Assembly: GCF_029945685.1 (NCBI RefSeq)
Contig: NZ_JAQSDA010000013.1
Span: 80,793 to 144,792 of the forward strand
DNA from: Polaromonas sp.
GTDB lineage: Bacteria; Pseudomonadota; Gammaproteobacteria; Burkholderiales; Burkholderiaceae_C
DNA: 64,000 nt
Reading direction: 5' to 3'
The position numbers and the translations under genes were made by a program. This document shows, piece by piece, positions 49,611-58,810 of the stretch. Position 1 is the first letter of the stretch, and each line of letters begins with the position of its first letter. A model generated the notes under the pieces. The model ran no database searches. It was given only the letters and a program-made list of their open reading frames with translations, and had not been told where the DNA came from.

Positions 49611-50678
49611 TTAGGGATAAAAAGCAAGGACCCGGTAGCCGGCAACCCGCAGGGGTGCGGAAGGCCGCGCGGCAGACGTCTGGGAGGCGCTGGTGTCGCT
49701 CGGGGAATTCAGGATTCTGATGACAAGCGCGCCGGAAAATTCGGCGCCTGCCGCCAGTGTGGGACTGGTGGCGCCCAGTTCGGCCGGGGTCAGCACGCGC
49801 CGTAGCTGCGCCTGGTCCTGGGTGTCGGTCAGGGTCAACTCCAGCGACGGCAGGGCCAAGGCAATCGCACCGGCGTTCCGGATCACCACCTGGAGCCGGT
49901 AGGCATCGGCGGCCAGCTTGTTGAAGGTCGAACTTTCGATCACCACCGATTCAATCTGCTGGGGCGGCTTGATCTCGCAATGCAGCGAGGCGCACAGGGT
50001 ATAAAGTGCCGGACTGAGCCAGGACTGCGACACGGCCAGCGTGTTCCTCTGGATCAGGGCGACCTGCAGCACCAGGGCAGCCAGCAGCACCGCTGCCGTC
50101 AATCCAAGCGCCACACGCAGGGCAGGCCGGCGCCAGAAGGCATCGCGCCTGGCATCGCGCACAAACGACACCTCTTGAACCTGCTCCGAGACAGGTGCTT
50201 CCGATTCACCGAAGGCACTTTCCGTGTAGCCCGCACGCGCGACGGGTTCCGCCGCCGCAGAAAAGTCCGAGGGTTCGGGGCTCACCGAAAAGGCAAACAC
50301 GTCGGCGGCGAGGTCTGGCGACGGGGACACCTGGACTTCGGGCATTGAGGAAGGCACTGCAACGTGTGCGGCTTGTTGCGCCGGCTCGGAATCTGACCAC
50401 GCGGCTTCAGGCTCCGCTGAAGGCGCCACCAACATGGGGGCCACGGATGCCGCATGGCCAGTGTTCTCCTGCATGTCAGGCTGCGCATCCCCCGGGGTGG
50501 AAACCGGCTCGTCGGTGGAAGACGCCGGGGGCTGGGGCGCGTAGGGCTGCAGATTGGCAGCCGCGTCAAAAACTTCGGAGCAGTGCCCGCAACGCACCCA
50601 GCCCTGGGAAATCTTGAGTTGGTCGGCCACGACTCTGAACATCGTGCCGCAGGCAGAACAGCGCGTAATCAGGCTCAT
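49611..50678 (-). CDS. Zinc-ribbon and DUF3426 membrane protein
   Basis: 355 residues. An N-terminal MJ0042-type zinc ribbon (SLITRCSACGTMFRVVADQLKISQGWVRCGHCSEVFDA, two CxxC pairs) precedes a long acidic, Pro/Glu-rich disordered linker (about 45-185), one membrane segment (LRVALGLTAAVLLAALVLQVALI) and a C-terminal DUF3426 domain. It lies between prmA and pfkB, an order common in betaproteobacteria. Function unknown. Confidence 0.85.
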   Translation of the reverse strand: MSLITRCSACGTMFRVVADQLKISQGWVRCGHCSEVFDAAANLQPYAPQPPASSTDEPVSTPGDAQPDMQENTGHAASVAPMLVAPSAEPEAAWSDSEPAQQAAHVAVPSSMPEVQVSPSPDLAADVFAFSVSPEPSDFSAAAEPVARAGYTESAFGESEAPVSEQVQEVSFVRDARRDAFWRRPALRVALGLTAAVLLAALVLQVALIQRNTLAVSQSWLSPALYTLCASLHCEIKPPQQIESVVIESSTFNKLAADAYRLQVVIRNAGAIALALPSLELTLTDTQDQAQLRRVLTPAELGATSPTLAAGAEFSGALVIRILNSPSDTSASQTSAARPSAPLRVAGYRVLAFYP

Positions 50679-50731
50679 TTAGCGCCTTATTGTACGGGGC
50701 GTCTACGAGGCGTGATGAGGCGCGCGCCCGC

Positions 50732-51718
50732 TCAGAGCCGGGCGGTCATCAATATCCAGCCGTCTTCCTGGTCCGCCACCTGCAGCTGGCAGTAGGGCGC
50801 ATAGGCGGCCTTGAGCTCGCCGGCCTGCCGATCGAGAATGCCGGCCAGCACCAATGCACCACCGGGAGCAACACGCGCACACAGCAGCGGCGCCAGCACC
50901 TTGAGCGGCGTAGCCAGGATGTTGGCCAGCACGGTCTGGTACGTGCCTTCGGCCTTGTCGGGCAGGCCGGCGGAAAGGCTGACATGGTTCGCCTCGGCAT
51001 TGGCGAGGGTGGACTGCACGGCAGCCTCGTCGATATCGACCGCGTCAATGCTGGAGGCACCGAACTTGGCCGCACCCACGGCGAGGATGCCGGAGCCGCA
51101 GCCGTAGTCGAGCACCCGGCCAAGACCAGCCCCCACGCTTTTCGCTTCGCGTAATACGCCGCCCCCCGAGGGGGCTGTGCTTGCCAGGGGCGGCCCGTCG
51201 CTGCGCACACTCTGTGCGTTTGCGCCCCGCGCTGCACCATTCGCAGCAATCCAGCGCAAACACATGCGCGTGGTCGGGTGCGTGCCCGTGCCAAAAGCCA
51301 GTCCCGGGTCCAGGCGGATCACCTGCCGGGCCTGCGCGGGCGGCTCGTGCCAGGTCGGGACAATCCAGAATTCGGGGGTGATCTCCACCGGGGTGAATTG
51401 CGACTGCGTCAGCCGCACCCAGTCCTGCTCGGGCACCGCCTGAATAGCCACCATCTGGCAACCGGCGAAAAAATCCTGTGCGGACAGCACCCTGGCGGCG
51501 TCACGCGCGCCGGCTTCATCCGGAAAAAGCGACACCACACGCGAACGCTCCCAGCCAGCCTGAGGCGGCGGCATGCCGGGCTCGCCAAACAGGGCCTGCT
51601 CGGCCGGCGTCTGTGCATCGGCATCTTCGACCGACACACTGAGTGCGTCGAGCGCATCCAGCGCTTCGCTGAGGGTCTCGACCTGGGCAACTGGCGCCAG
51701 CAAAATCAGTTCAAACAT
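50732..51718 (-). CDS. prmA: Ribosomal protein L11 methyltransferase with repeat-derived insertion
   Basis: SAM-dependent trimethylation of ribosomal protein L11. N-terminal substrate domain from MFELILLAPVAQVETLSEAL; Rossmann domain with RVLDYGCGSGILAVGAAKFG, VDIDEAAVQSTLANAE and the NILATPL target motif. At 328 residues it is about 30 longer than usual. The excess lies between WIAANGAARG and GRVLDYGCG (about residues 170-200, Ser/Gly/Pro-rich) and is encoded by a GC-rich repeat. The start ATG at 51718 is followed upstream by family B copy 2. Likely still active, because the insertion precedes motif I in a surface loop. Confidence 0.92.
   Translation of the reverse strand: MFELILLAPVAQVETLSEALDALDALSVSVEDADAQTPAEQALFGEPGMPPPQAGWERSRVVSLFPDEAGARDAARVLSAQDFFAGCQMVAIQAVPEQDWVRLTQSQFTPVEITPEFWIVPTWHEPPAQARQVIRLDPGLAFGTGTHPTTRMCLRWIAANGAARGANAQSVRSDGPPLASTAPSGGGVLREAKSVGAGLGRVLDYGCGSGILAVGAAKFGASSIDAVDIDEAAVQSTLANAEANHVSLSAGLPDKAEGTYQTVLANILATPLKVLAPLLCARVAPGGALVLAGILDRQAGELKAAYAPYCQLQVADQEDGWILMTARL
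51129..51200 (+). repeat. GC-rich repeat inserted in the prmA coding sequence
   Basis: GCCCCCACGCTTTTCGC, then GCCGCCCCCCGAGGGGGC and a GGCGGCCCG end. It shares the CCCCCACG end and C-run/G-run palindrome with family B but lacks the bulged hairpin. It lies antisense to prmA and keeps the prmA frame open, adding about 24-35 residues. Confidence 0.6.
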
Positions 51719-51728
51719 GATTACCCGA

Positions 51729-51832
51729 TAAAAATTCAAGCAGGGGCCGCGGATCTGGCTTCGCCAGTCCGCAGGCGCAGCGCCCCCTCGCGGGGCAGAG
51801 AGCGACACACAGTGCGCAAACGTGGGGGCTAT
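51729..51832 (-). repeat. Family B stop-codon-associated repeat, copy 2
   Basis: Fills the accC-prmA spacer. On the minus strand it begins CCCCCACG immediately after the accC TAG stop (51829-51831), contains the GCGGACTGGC-GAA-GCCAG-A-TCCGC bulged hairpin (51749-51772) and ends in AATTTTTA just before the prmA leader. Same polarity relative to the upstream gene as copies 1 and 3. Confidence 0.75.
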
Positions 51833-53178
51833 CGATCCCGCTGCGACAGCCACTCTTCAAGGTAGTGGATGTTGGTGCCGCCGTCCATGAACTTGGCATC
51901 CACCATCAGTTCACGGTGCAGCGCGATGTTGGTGTTGATTCCCTCGACCACGGTTTCGGCCAGTGCGGTGCGCATGCGGGCCAGGGCCTGCTCGCGGGTG
52001 TCGCCGTGGACGATGATCTTGCCGACCATCGAGTCGTAATTCGGCGGCACAAAGTAGTTGGTATAGATGTGCGAGTCCACACGCACACCCGGCCCGCCCG
52101 GCATGTGCCAGGTGGTGATGCGCCCTGGCGACGGCACAAACTTGTAGGGGTCTTCGGCGTTGATGCGGCACTCGATCGCATGGCCCTTGATTTCGATCTG
52201 ACGCTGGGTGAAAGGCAGCTTTTCGCCAGCGGCGATCTGGATCTGCGAGCGGACGATGTCCACGCCGGTGACCCACTCGGTCACCGGGTGCTCGACCTGC
52301 ACCCGGGTGTTCATTTCGATGAAGTAGAACTCGCCGTTTTCGTACAGGAACTCGAAGGTCCCGGCGCCGCGGTAGCCGATCTTCTTGACGGCCGCGACGC
52401 AGCGCTCGCCGATACGTTCGATGATCTTGCGCGGAATGCCTGGGGCCGGTGCCTCTTCAATCACCTTCTGGTGGCGGCGCTGCATGGAGCAGTCCCGCTC
52501 ACCGAGCCAGACCGCATTCTTGTGCTGGTCGGCCAGGATCTGGATCTCGATATGGCGCGGGTTCTGCAGGAATTTTTCCATGTAGACCTCGGGGTTGCCA
52601 AAGGCAGCGCCGGCTTCGGCCTTGGTGGTCTGCACCGCATGCAGCAGCGCCGCCTCGGTGTGCACCACCCGCATGCCACGCCCGCCACCACCACCGGCCG
52701 CCTTGATGATGACGGGGTAGCCGACCTGTTTGGCCGTGCGCTTGATGATCGCTGCGTCGTCCGGCAAGGCGCCTTCAGAGCCCGGCACACAGGGCACGCC
52801 GGCCTTGATCATGGTCTGCTTGGCCGAGACCTTGTCGCCCATGATGCGTATGGATTCGGGCGACGGGCCAATGAACTTGAAGCCGCTTTTCTCTACCCGT
52901 TCGGCAAAGTCGGCGTTTTCACTCAGGAAACCGTAGCCGGGGTGAATCGCCTCGGCGTCCGTCACCTCGGCGGCCGAGATGATGGCCGGCATGTTGAGGT
53001 AGCTCAGCGCTGAAGGGGCCGGGCCGATGCAGACCGACTCGTCGGCGAGCTTGATGTACTTGGCCTCGCGGTCGGCCTCGGAATACACCATCACGGCCTT
53101 GACGCCGAGTTCCCGGCAGGCGCGCTGGATGCGGAGCGCAATTTCGCCGCGGTTGGCGATCAGTATCTTTTTGAACAT
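51829..53178 (-). CDS. accC: Acetyl-CoA carboxylase, biotin carboxylase subunit
   Basis: 449-residue ATP-grasp enzyme that carboxylates biotin on AccB. N-terminal [23 protein letters not shown]; glycine-rich ATP lid [19 protein letters not shown]; catalytic [17 protein letters not shown] and the [18 protein letters not shown] motif; [22 protein letters not shown] for the active site. Starts 7 bp after accB. Its stop codon touches the end of family B copy 2. Confidence 0.97.
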   Translation of the reverse strand: MFKKILIANRGEIALRIQRACRELGVKAVMVYSEADREAKYIKLADESVCIGPAPSALSYLNMPAIISAAEVTDAEAIHPGYGFLSENADFAERVEKSGFKFIGPSPESIRIMGDKVSAKQTMIKAGVPCVPGSEGALPDDAAIIKRTAKQVGYPVIIKAAGGGGGRGMRVVHTEAALLHAVQTTKAEAGAAFGNPEVYMEKFLQNPRHIEIQILADQHKNAVWLGERDCSMQRRHQKVIEEAPAPGIPRKIIERIGERCVAAVKKIGYRGAGTFEFLYENGEFYFIEMNTRVQVEHPVTEWVTGVDIVRSQIQIAAGEKLPFTQRQIEIKGHAIECRINAEDPYKFVPSPGRITTWHMPGGPGVRVDSHIYTNYFVPPNYDSMVGKIIVHGDTREQALARMRTALAETVVEGINTNIALHRELMVDAKFMDGGTNIHYLEEWLSQRDR

Positions 53179-53185
53179 GCGGCGG

Positions 53186-53638
53186 TCACTCGATCATGAA
53201 GAGCGGCTGTCCGTACTCCACCGCCTGACCGTTCTCGCACAGGATGCGGGTGATGGTGCCCGATTTGTCCGCTTCAATCTCGTTGAGGATTTTCATGGCC
53301 TCGATGATGCAGATGGTTTCGCCTTCCTTGACCTGGCTGCCCACTTCCACGTAGGCCTTGGCGCCGGGGCTGGACGAGCGGTAAAAGGTGCCGACCATCG
53401 GGGACTTGACCGCATGGCCTGCCGGCGCGGCGGGCGCCGCGGCCTCGGCAGCTGTCGGCACGCTGGCCGCCGGCGCAGCCGCCGGTGCGGGCATCATGGC
53501 CACGGGGGCCTGCATCACCATGGGCATGCCGCCCGACTTGACGATACGGACCTTGCCTTCGGCCTCGGTGATTTCCAGTTCGGACACATTGGACTCGGAA
53601 ACGAGGTCAATCAGTGTCTTGAGTTTTCTTAAATCCAT
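53186..53638 (-). CDS. accB: Acetyl-CoA carboxylase biotin carboxyl carrier protein
   Basis: 150-residue carrier. An N-terminal dimerisation helix ([33 protein letters not shown]), an Ala/Pro-rich linker (about 45-75) and a biotinyl domain with the biotinylated Lys116 in [18 protein letters not shown] 53638 (MDLRKLK) matches the family start. The 148-bp gap to aroQ presumably holds the accBC promoter; GCGCCTAAA occurs there twice about 30 bp apart. Confidence 0.96.
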   Translation of the reverse strand: MDLRKLKTLIDLVSESNVSELEITEAEGKVRIVKSGGMPMVMQAPVAMMPAPAAAPAASVPTAAEAAAPAAPAGHAVKSPMVGTFYRSSSPGAKAYVEVGSQVKEGETICIIEAMKILNEIEADKSGTITRILCENGQAVEYGQPLFMIE

Positions 53639-53786
53639 GGTTTCTCCAACGACGGTGGGCACCTCGATGCGGTACCTCTGACATTCATCTTGCCGACGGC
53701 GTGACTGGCGGACGCCGGCGCTTCATTGCGCCTAAATTCCGCTTTTTACACCCTTCGGCGCCTAAAAATCAGCTAATTTTATTAAT

Positions 53787-54230
53787 TCAGGCTATTTTAG
53801 CCAGACGCGAAAGGGCGAAGTCTACCGCATAGCGGTAACCAGCCGGCCCAAAACCCGCCATCACGGCTTCAGCCAGGTCCGAAAAATAGGAGTGGTGGCG
53901 AAAGGCTTCGCGCCGGTGGACGTTGGAAAGATGCACCTCCACGAACGGAATGGCCACCCCCGCCAGGGCATCGCGGATCGCCACGCTCGTATGCGTGAAG
54001 GCCGCCGGGTTGATGACGATGAACTGCGTGCCGTCCGTGCGCGCCTGCTGGATGCGATCAACCAGCGCCCCCTCATGGTTGCTTTGGAAAGTTTGCAGCG
54101 ATGTGCCGCGATCTGCGGCGAATTTGACCAAATCTTCGTTAATTTGATCCAAGGTGGTCACCCCGTAGACCTGCGGCTCCCGGGTGCCCAGCAGATTCAG
54201 GTTGGGCCCATGCAATACCAGTACGCTCAT
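53787..54230 (-). CDS. aroQ: 3-dehydroquinate dehydratase, type II
   Basis: Third shikimate-pathway step. 147 residues, the normal dodecamer-forming size. Catalytic Tyr22 and Arg17 lie in [11 protein letters not shown], substrate-binding Asn74 in [11 protein letters not shown], catalytic His100 in [16 protein letters not shown], and Arg111 follows. Starts about 100 bp after the thioredoxin-like gene; same direction as accBC. Confidence 0.96.
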   Translation of the reverse strand: MSVLVLHGPNLNLLGTREPQVYGVTTLDQINEDLVKFAADRGTSLQTFQSNHEGALVDRIQQARTDGTQFIVINPAAFTHTSVAIRDALAGVAIPFVEVHLSNVHRREAFRHHSYFSDLAEAVMAGFGPAGYRYAVDFALSRLAKIA

Positions 54231-54331
54231 AAACGCTGCCTCCTTCCCGGCCAGCCGCCGGGCAAGACCGAACTTTACCCCATATCTGCCCTGTCTCCGG
54301 CCGCTGGCGAGGCCTCAGCTCTGCGCGGTCT

Positions 54332-54871
54332 TTAGGCCAGCTGCACCCATTGCGCCAGATCCTCAGGCGTCACCTTGCCGCTCTTTCGATGCAGCAGTTG
54401 GCCGGATGCACCAAACACCACGGTAAAAGGCAGTCCTCCCGACAGGTTACCCAGCGATTTGCTCAGTTCGGTGCCGGAGAAACCGGCCATGGCCACCGGA
54501 AAACCCAGGGGTTTGCGCTGCAACCAGGCCCGCACGGCACTCGGTTGATCCACAGCCAGACCCAGAACTTGCCAGCTTTTAGACTTGTTTTCCTGATAAA
54601 AGCGGTCAAGAAGAGGCAATTCCTCAATGCACGGCGGACACCAGGTGGCCCAGAAATTCACCAGCAGGGGCTTGCCCGAAAAACCGGCCAGCGCCAGGCT
54701 GGCCCCGTCGGGCGTGTCAAAGGATTGCGACCAGAACGGGTCCGGCGCCGCACCCGGCCCGGCCGCACTGGCGGGTACGCCATGCGGCTGGAACTGCCAC
54801 CAGGCCACGCCCGCACCAGACAGAGCCGCTGCCGCGGCCACACCGCCGAGCATCAGTTGACGGCGCTTCAT
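54332..54871 (-). CDS. TlpA/ResA-type thioredoxin-like protein
   Basis: 179-residue membrane-anchored or periplasmic thiol oxidoreductase. N-terminal signal or anchor (RRQLMLGGVAAAAALSGAGVAW), then a TlpA-like fold with active site WATWCPPCIEELPLL (CPPC) and cis-Pro segment GLPFTVVFGASG. ATG 54871 overlaps the stop of the preceding gene by 4 bases (ATGA). The partner is not evident; related proteins reduce apocytochromes or other periplasmic disulfides. Confidence 0.88.
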   Translation of the reverse strand: MKRRQLMLGGVAAAAALSGAGVAWWQFQPHGVPASAAGPGAAPDPFWSQSFDTPDGASLALAGFSGKPLLVNFWATWCPPCIEELPLLDRFYQENKSKSWQVLGLAVDQPSAVRAWLQRKPLGFPVAMAGFSGTELSKSLGNLSGGLPFTVVFGASGQLLHRKSGKVTPEDLAQWVQLA

Positions 54872-55479
54872 GATTGGGGTTCCTGGCTGATCATCATCAG
54901 CAATTTTTGCACGTCGGCCAGGTCCCCACGCGGCTTGCGGCCTTTGGCATCGGGCCGCAGCGCGCCGCGCAGGTGATCGTGGTCGTACACCATCAGGTGT
55001 ACGCCCACCGTTTCCTGCAGGGGCTTGCACAGGCTGCGCACGCTCAGGGCCTCGACACTGTCGCCGGTAAAGCCGGTCACGGTACGGGGTTCGTAATCCA
55101 CGTCATGGTCAATCAGCGCAATTTCAGCAGATTTCGGGTCGTCGCAGAAAAGCTGGATATAGATGTCGGACAGCCGCGTGGCCGTGCCGTGCCAGACAGC
55201 CCCGCCCAGATAGGGTCGAAACTGCGCCATGCGCTCCATCCAGGTCAACGCCAGCGCGCGCAGGGCGGCCAGTTCAGCCGGCTGGGTCTCCGCGCAGAAC
55301 AGCGCGATGTACTCGCGCACCGCGTCCTCGACCTCGTCGTTGCCCGGCAGCTCACTGCGGCCGGGCAGGTCCATCTGCTTGACGGCGCGGCGTTTGGCCG
55401 GGCCGTACTCCAGGCCTTCTTCCACCACCAGCGCGGCGGCGGTGGCGGCAATCTCCAGTTTCAGGGTGTGGGGGTTCAC
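54868..55479 (-). CDS. Conserved hypothetical, possible nucleotidyltransferase-like fold
   Basis: About 203 residues from a GTG start at 55479 (reading MNPHTLKLEIAATAAALVVEEGLEYG after initiation); an ATG further upstream would add a poorly coding tail. Not a family I can name with confidence. GGAVWHGTATRLSDIYIQLFCDD loosely resembles the GS-x(n)-SD-x-D region of nucleotidyltransferases, but the expected second Asp is replaced (SDIYIQL). Proteins of this kind lie beside mpl in Burkholderiales. It overlaps the thioredoxin-like gene by 4 bases. Confidence 0.68.
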   Translation of the reverse strand: MNPHTLKLEIAATAAALVVEEGLEYGPAKRRAVKQMDLPGRSELPGNDEVEDAVREYIALFCAETQPAELAALRALALTWMERMAQFRPYLGGAVWHGTATRLSDIYIQLFCDDPKSAEIALIDHDVDYEPRTVTGFTGDSVEALSVRSLCKPLQETVGVHLMVYDHDHLRGALRPDAKGRKPRGDLADVQKLLMMISQEPQS

Positions 55480-55616
55480 GGTGTGGTTCTCGGCGACGGG
55501 CCGCCAGCAGATCGGCGGCCTCATGCATGATTTTGCATGAGGGTTGACCCGCCGGCCGGCCGTAAAGTTGCATACGCGGGGACAAGCAGCCCGCCGCCCG
55601 CAGCAGCCACGCCTGG

Positions 55617-55676
55617 CAATGCTATGAAATAAATAGCGGTTTGCGCACGGCCTGTTTGGGCTACGGGCATATTTCA
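55617..55676 (+). repeat. Family A interspersed repeat, copy 5
   Basis: In the divergent region between the unknown gene (starts 55479) and mpl (55752). Hairpin GCTAT-GAAATAA-ATAGC, then GGTTTGCGCACGGCC and a diverged GGGCTACGGGC end. It lies close enough to mpl to overlap its promoter. Confidence 0.68.
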
Positions 55677-55751
55677 TCACAACGCCCGGTCAAAACAGCT
55701 ACCTGTCTGCCCGGCCGTCCCGACCGGCCGCCTGGCTCCTAGAATACCTGC

Positions 55752-57173
55752 ATGCACATACATATTCTGGGAATCTGCGGCACCTTCATGGGGGGCCTGG
55801 CCGCGCTGGCCCGAGAGGCCGGGCACAAGGTCACGGGTTGCGACGCGGGCGTCTACCCGCCCATGAGCGACCAGCTGCGCGGTCTGGGGATCGAACTCAT
55901 CGAAGGTTACGGCGCCGACCAGATGGCCTTTGCGCCGGATGTGTTTGTGGTCGGCAATGTGGTGTCCCGCGCCCATGACACCAGCGGAAAACCCCAATTC
56001 CCCCTGATGGAAGCCATTCTGGACGCCGGCGTGCCCTACACCAGCGGCCCGCAGTGGCTGTCCGGCCATGTGCTGCACCACCCGACGCACCACCCCACCG
56101 GCCCACGCCATGTGCTGGCCGTGGCTGGCACCCACGGCAAAACCACCACGACGGCCATGCTGGCCTGGATTCTGGAGTGCGCCGGCCTGCAGCCGGGCTT
56201 TCTGGTCGGCGGCGTGCCGCTGAACTTCGGCGTGTCGGCCCGGCTGGGCGCCGGCAACACCTTTGTGATCGAGGCCGACGAATACGACACCGCGTTTTTT
56301 GACAAGCGCAGCAAGTTTGTCCACTACCGGCCGCGCACCGCCATCCTGAACAACCTCGAGTTCGACCACGCCGACATCTTCGACAACCTGGCGGCGATCG
56401 AGCGCCAGTTCCACCACCTGGTGCGCACCGTGCCCGGCAGCGGCCGGATTGTTGTCAACGCCCGCGAGGGCAGCCTGGCCCGCGTGCTGGCCCAGGGCTG
56501 CTGGAGTGAGCGGGTACTTTTCGGCGGCTCAGCGGCAGAAGGCTTCTCGGCCGAGGGCGAACCTGCGGCTTTCGAGGTGCTCCGCGACGGCCGCAAGGTC
56601 GCGCGCGTCGAATGGGCCATCAGCGGCGTGCACAACCAGCTCAACGCGCTGGCCGCCATTGCTGCGGCCGACCATGTGGGTGTGGCGCCGCAAGCGGCCG
56701 CCGAGGCCCTGGCCAGTTTCGAGAACGTCAGGCGCCGCATGGAAGTACGCGGCACGGTGGTGCGCGCCGGCGGCAACATCACGGTTTACGACGACTTTGC
56801 GCACCACCCGACCGCCATCCACACCACCATCGACGGACTGCGCCGCCAGCTGGCCAACGCGGGGGGCGGCCAGCGCATCCTGGCGATCTTCGAGCCGCGC
56901 AGCAACACCATGAAGCTGGGCACCATGGCGGCGCAACTGCCCTGGAGCCTGGCGCAGGCCGACCTGGCCTTCTGCCATGCCGGTGGACTCGACTGGGACG
57001 CCCGGGCCGTGCTGGCACCCATGGGCGAGCGGGCGCAGGTGGCCGACAACCTCGACCAGTTGCTGGCGCAGGTCAAGGCTGCGGCGCGTCCGGGCGACCA
57101 TTTGCTGTGCATGAGCAACGGCGGCTTTGGCGGCATCCACGCCAAGCTGCTGGAAGCGCTGGAAGCCGGTTGA
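55752..57173 (+). CDS. mpl: UDP-MurNAc:L-Ala-gamma-D-Glu-meso-DAP ligase
   Basis: Peptidoglycan-recycling ligase that attaches the recovered tripeptide to UDP-MurNAc. 473 residues. N-terminal HIHILGICGTFMGGLAALAREAGHKVTGCD; ATP loop LAVAGTHGKTTTTAMLAWIL; GNTFVIEADEYDTAFFDKRSKF; YDDFAHHPTAIHTTIDGLR, all diagnostic of Mpl rather than MurC. With ampD in the same window it completes part of the recycling pathway. Confidence 0.96.
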   Translation: MHIHILGICGTFMGGLAALAREAGHKVTGCDAGVYPPMSDQLRGLGIELIEGYGADQMAFAPDVFVVGNVVSRAHDTSGKPQFPLMEAILDAGVPYTSGPQWLSGHVLHHPTHHPTGPRHVLAVAGTHGKTTTTAMLAWILECAGLQPGFLVGGVPLNFGVSARLGAGNTFVIEADEYDTAFFDKRSKFVHYRPRTAILNNLEFDHADIFDNLAAIERQFHHLVRTVPGSGRIVVNAREGSLARVLAQGCWSERVLFGGSAAEGFSAEGEPAAFEVLRDGRKVARVEWAISGVHNQLNALAAIAAADHVGVAPQAAAEALASFENVRRRMEVRGTVVRAGGNITVYDDFAHHPTAIHTTIDGLRRQLANAGGGQRILAIFEPRSNTMKLGTMAAQLPWSLAQADLAFCHAGGLDWDARAVLAPMGERAQVADNLDQLLAQVKAAARPGDHLLCMSNGGFGGIHAKLLEALEAG

Positions 57174-57232
57174 TATGCTATCTTTACGATAGCTGTCTGC
57201 GCTTTATCGTCAAGGGCTGCAGGCCAGAATGA
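57174..57232 (+). repeat. Family A interspersed repeat, copy 6
   Basis: Starts directly after the mpl stop codon and ends 10 bp before the convergent gene. Hairpin GCTAT-CTTTACG-ATAGC, TGTCTGCGCTTTATCG, then AAGGGCTGCAGGCC. Confidence 0.72.
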
Positions 57233-57241
57233 TCAACAAGC

Positions 57242-57553
57242 TCAGTAGCTGATGGCCATCGCAGGTACATCGATGTGAATCACCGGCTTGGCCAGCGAGG
57301 CGCTGGCCGCACGTGCAAAGGCCTGGGCCCAGGTGCTGTCGGCAAACTGCTGCGGGCCCGCAGCCTGGGCCACCACCAGCACCTTGTCGGCCATCAGCAA
57401 CTTGCCGGTAGGGCGTAACGGCTCGCAGCCCATCTGGGTGAACTGCTCATCGAGCCACACCCTGGCCGCGTCGTGCGGCATGGGCTGGACCTCGTTGAGG
57501 TCTAACCGGAGGGGTGGGCTGTTTTTGAAGGTGACGGTGACTTCGCTGTACAT
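57242..57553 (-). CDS. Conserved hypothetical protein
   Basis: 103 residues, no recognised domain. EVTVTFKNSPPLRLDLNEVQPMPHDAARVWLDEQF, then KLLMADKVLVVAQAAGPQQFADSTWAQAFARAASASLAKPVIHIDVPAM: a small alpha/beta protein without signal peptide or membrane segment. It converges on mpl, and 105 bp separate it from the next upstream gene on the same strand. Confidence 0.68.
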   Translation of the reverse strand: MYSEVTVTFKNSPPLRLDLNEVQPMPHDAARVWLDEQFTQMGCEPLRPTGKLLMADKVLVVAQAAGPQQFADSTWAQAFARAASASLAKPVIHIDVPAMAISY

Positions 57554-57658
57554 GGTTGCCTCGGTATCAAATCAGGGTGCCTGCCAGCATGAGCGCGGCC
57601 GTCGGGGCAGGCAATCGGCTAAAACCCGTGCAGGCGGGGGCGGACGCCGCCCGCAGGT

Positions 57659-58711
57659 CTATTTGCGGCGCAGTTGTGCCGGAGCCGTCAGGTCATGCTT
57701 GCGCGCGGGAGGGGTCGGCTGCCCCTCGGGCCCGTCCGGCTGGGCCTGGAGACCGTTCCGTCTTTGGCCGGGAAGGCTGTCCTCCCCGTCCTCGAAGGCG
57801 GCGGTCCCGGCCTTGTCGGGGGTGGTGGTGATCGAACCGGCGAAATAGAGGCTGGCCAGGTCCCGCGTCAGCTGGGCAGGCGTGAGCCCGGTGCGCTGCA
57901 GCAGGGCGTCAAAGTCTCCCTCAGCCTGCGACAGTTCACGCAGCAAGATCAGCTGCGAGTCCCTGATCCAGCGCATGGGCACAGCCGGCGCATGGCGAAA
58001 ATAGACCGGCTTGCTGCGGTAGCGCGGCGGCAACACGTCGCGCTCGGTGCGCTGCGCGTAAATCCAGCGCAATTGGGTCAGGCTGCTGCGCAGAAAATGG
58101 CTCGGGATGTCGTGGGCCTGCAGGGGGCGGCGGTCCCAGTGGGCGAGTTCGAAGTCGACCGGGTCGGCCTTTCGCAACATGCCGATCCGCCATTCGTGAA
58201 AATCCATCACGGCCAGCAGTTGGCCCTTGTGGCTGACGTGGTAAATCCCGGGCAGCAACTCGTTTTCACGCGCGATCAGTTGACCGCCCAAAACGAACTG
58301 GGACCGCAAAGGCCGCAACCAGCCCTCGAACTGCCTCAACACTGCGGACAGGCTGGCAGGCACACTCAGGTCGAAGGTGTGCTTGGGATCAAAATCGTCA
58401 GAGCACAGCGGCAGCGAGAAAGCGATCGGACGGTCGACCTCCTCGAGATCAAGCTGCACGGCACGCTCGGTGGGCAGGCCGGCCAGAATTTTCAGGGTGT
58501 CCGCCGCCACAAGCCGGCTTTTTTCACCGCTGACCAGCCAGGCATCGGCCTCCGCAAACGGGCCAACGCGCCACACCCCGCCACCGAGTGGCAACTGGCC
58601 GAGCAGCACATGGAGCCGCTCGCGTTGCTCGGGCGTGAAACCTGCCAGACCCAGGCGTAAAAGGGGTTGCTCGGAGGACATGGCGCTTTCGTGAACGACC
58701 GGTTCTTCCAT
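57659..58711 (-). CDS. Conserved hypothetical protein
   Basis: 350 residues, not recognised. Residues 1-110 look like a degenerate receiver-like alpha/beta domain (LLRLGLAGFTPEQRERLHVLLGQLP); the middle (about 110-280) has QFEGWLRPLRSQFVLGGQLIARENELLPGIYHVSHKGQLLAVMDFHEWRIGML and a helical FDALLQRTGLTPAQLTRDLASLYFAGSITT that could be a winged-helix-like end. The C-terminal 50 residues are disordered. It may be a regulatory protein; that is a guess. The 99-bp gap to the DAHP synthase stop contains a 16-bp palindrome, CCCCCAATTGGGGG with one more pair each side (58789-58804). Confidence 0.65.
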   Translation of the reverse strand: MEEPVVHESAMSSEQPLLRLGLAGFTPEQRERLHVLLGQLPLGGGVWRVGPFAEADAWLVSGEKSRLVAADTLKILAGLPTERAVQLDLEEVDRPIAFSLPLCSDDFDPKHTFDLSVPASLSAVLRQFEGWLRPLRSQFVLGGQLIARENELLPGIYHVSHKGQLLAVMDFHEWRIGMLRKADPVDFELAHWDRRPLQAHDIPSHFLRSSLTQLRWIYAQRTERDVLPPRYRSKPVYFRHAPAVPMRWIRDSQLILLRELSQAEGDFDALLQRTGLTPAQLTRDLASLYFAGSITTTPDKAGTAAFEDGEDSLPGQRRNGLQAQPDGPEGQPTPPARKHDLTAPAQLRRK

Positions 58712-58810
58712 CGGCCAACCACCATCGTGGAGTAGTATGAAAGTGTAACCAGAAGTTCACAATTTACCACCGAATCGTTAGTACGCCATCCCCCAATTGG
58801 GGGAGGCGCG

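Noticed and set aside
58789..58804. 16-bp palindrome TCCCCCAATTGGGGGA after aroG as a terminator
   Set aside because: A real palindrome, but no T-run follows on the minus strand, so I do not call it a terminator; operator or chance remain open.
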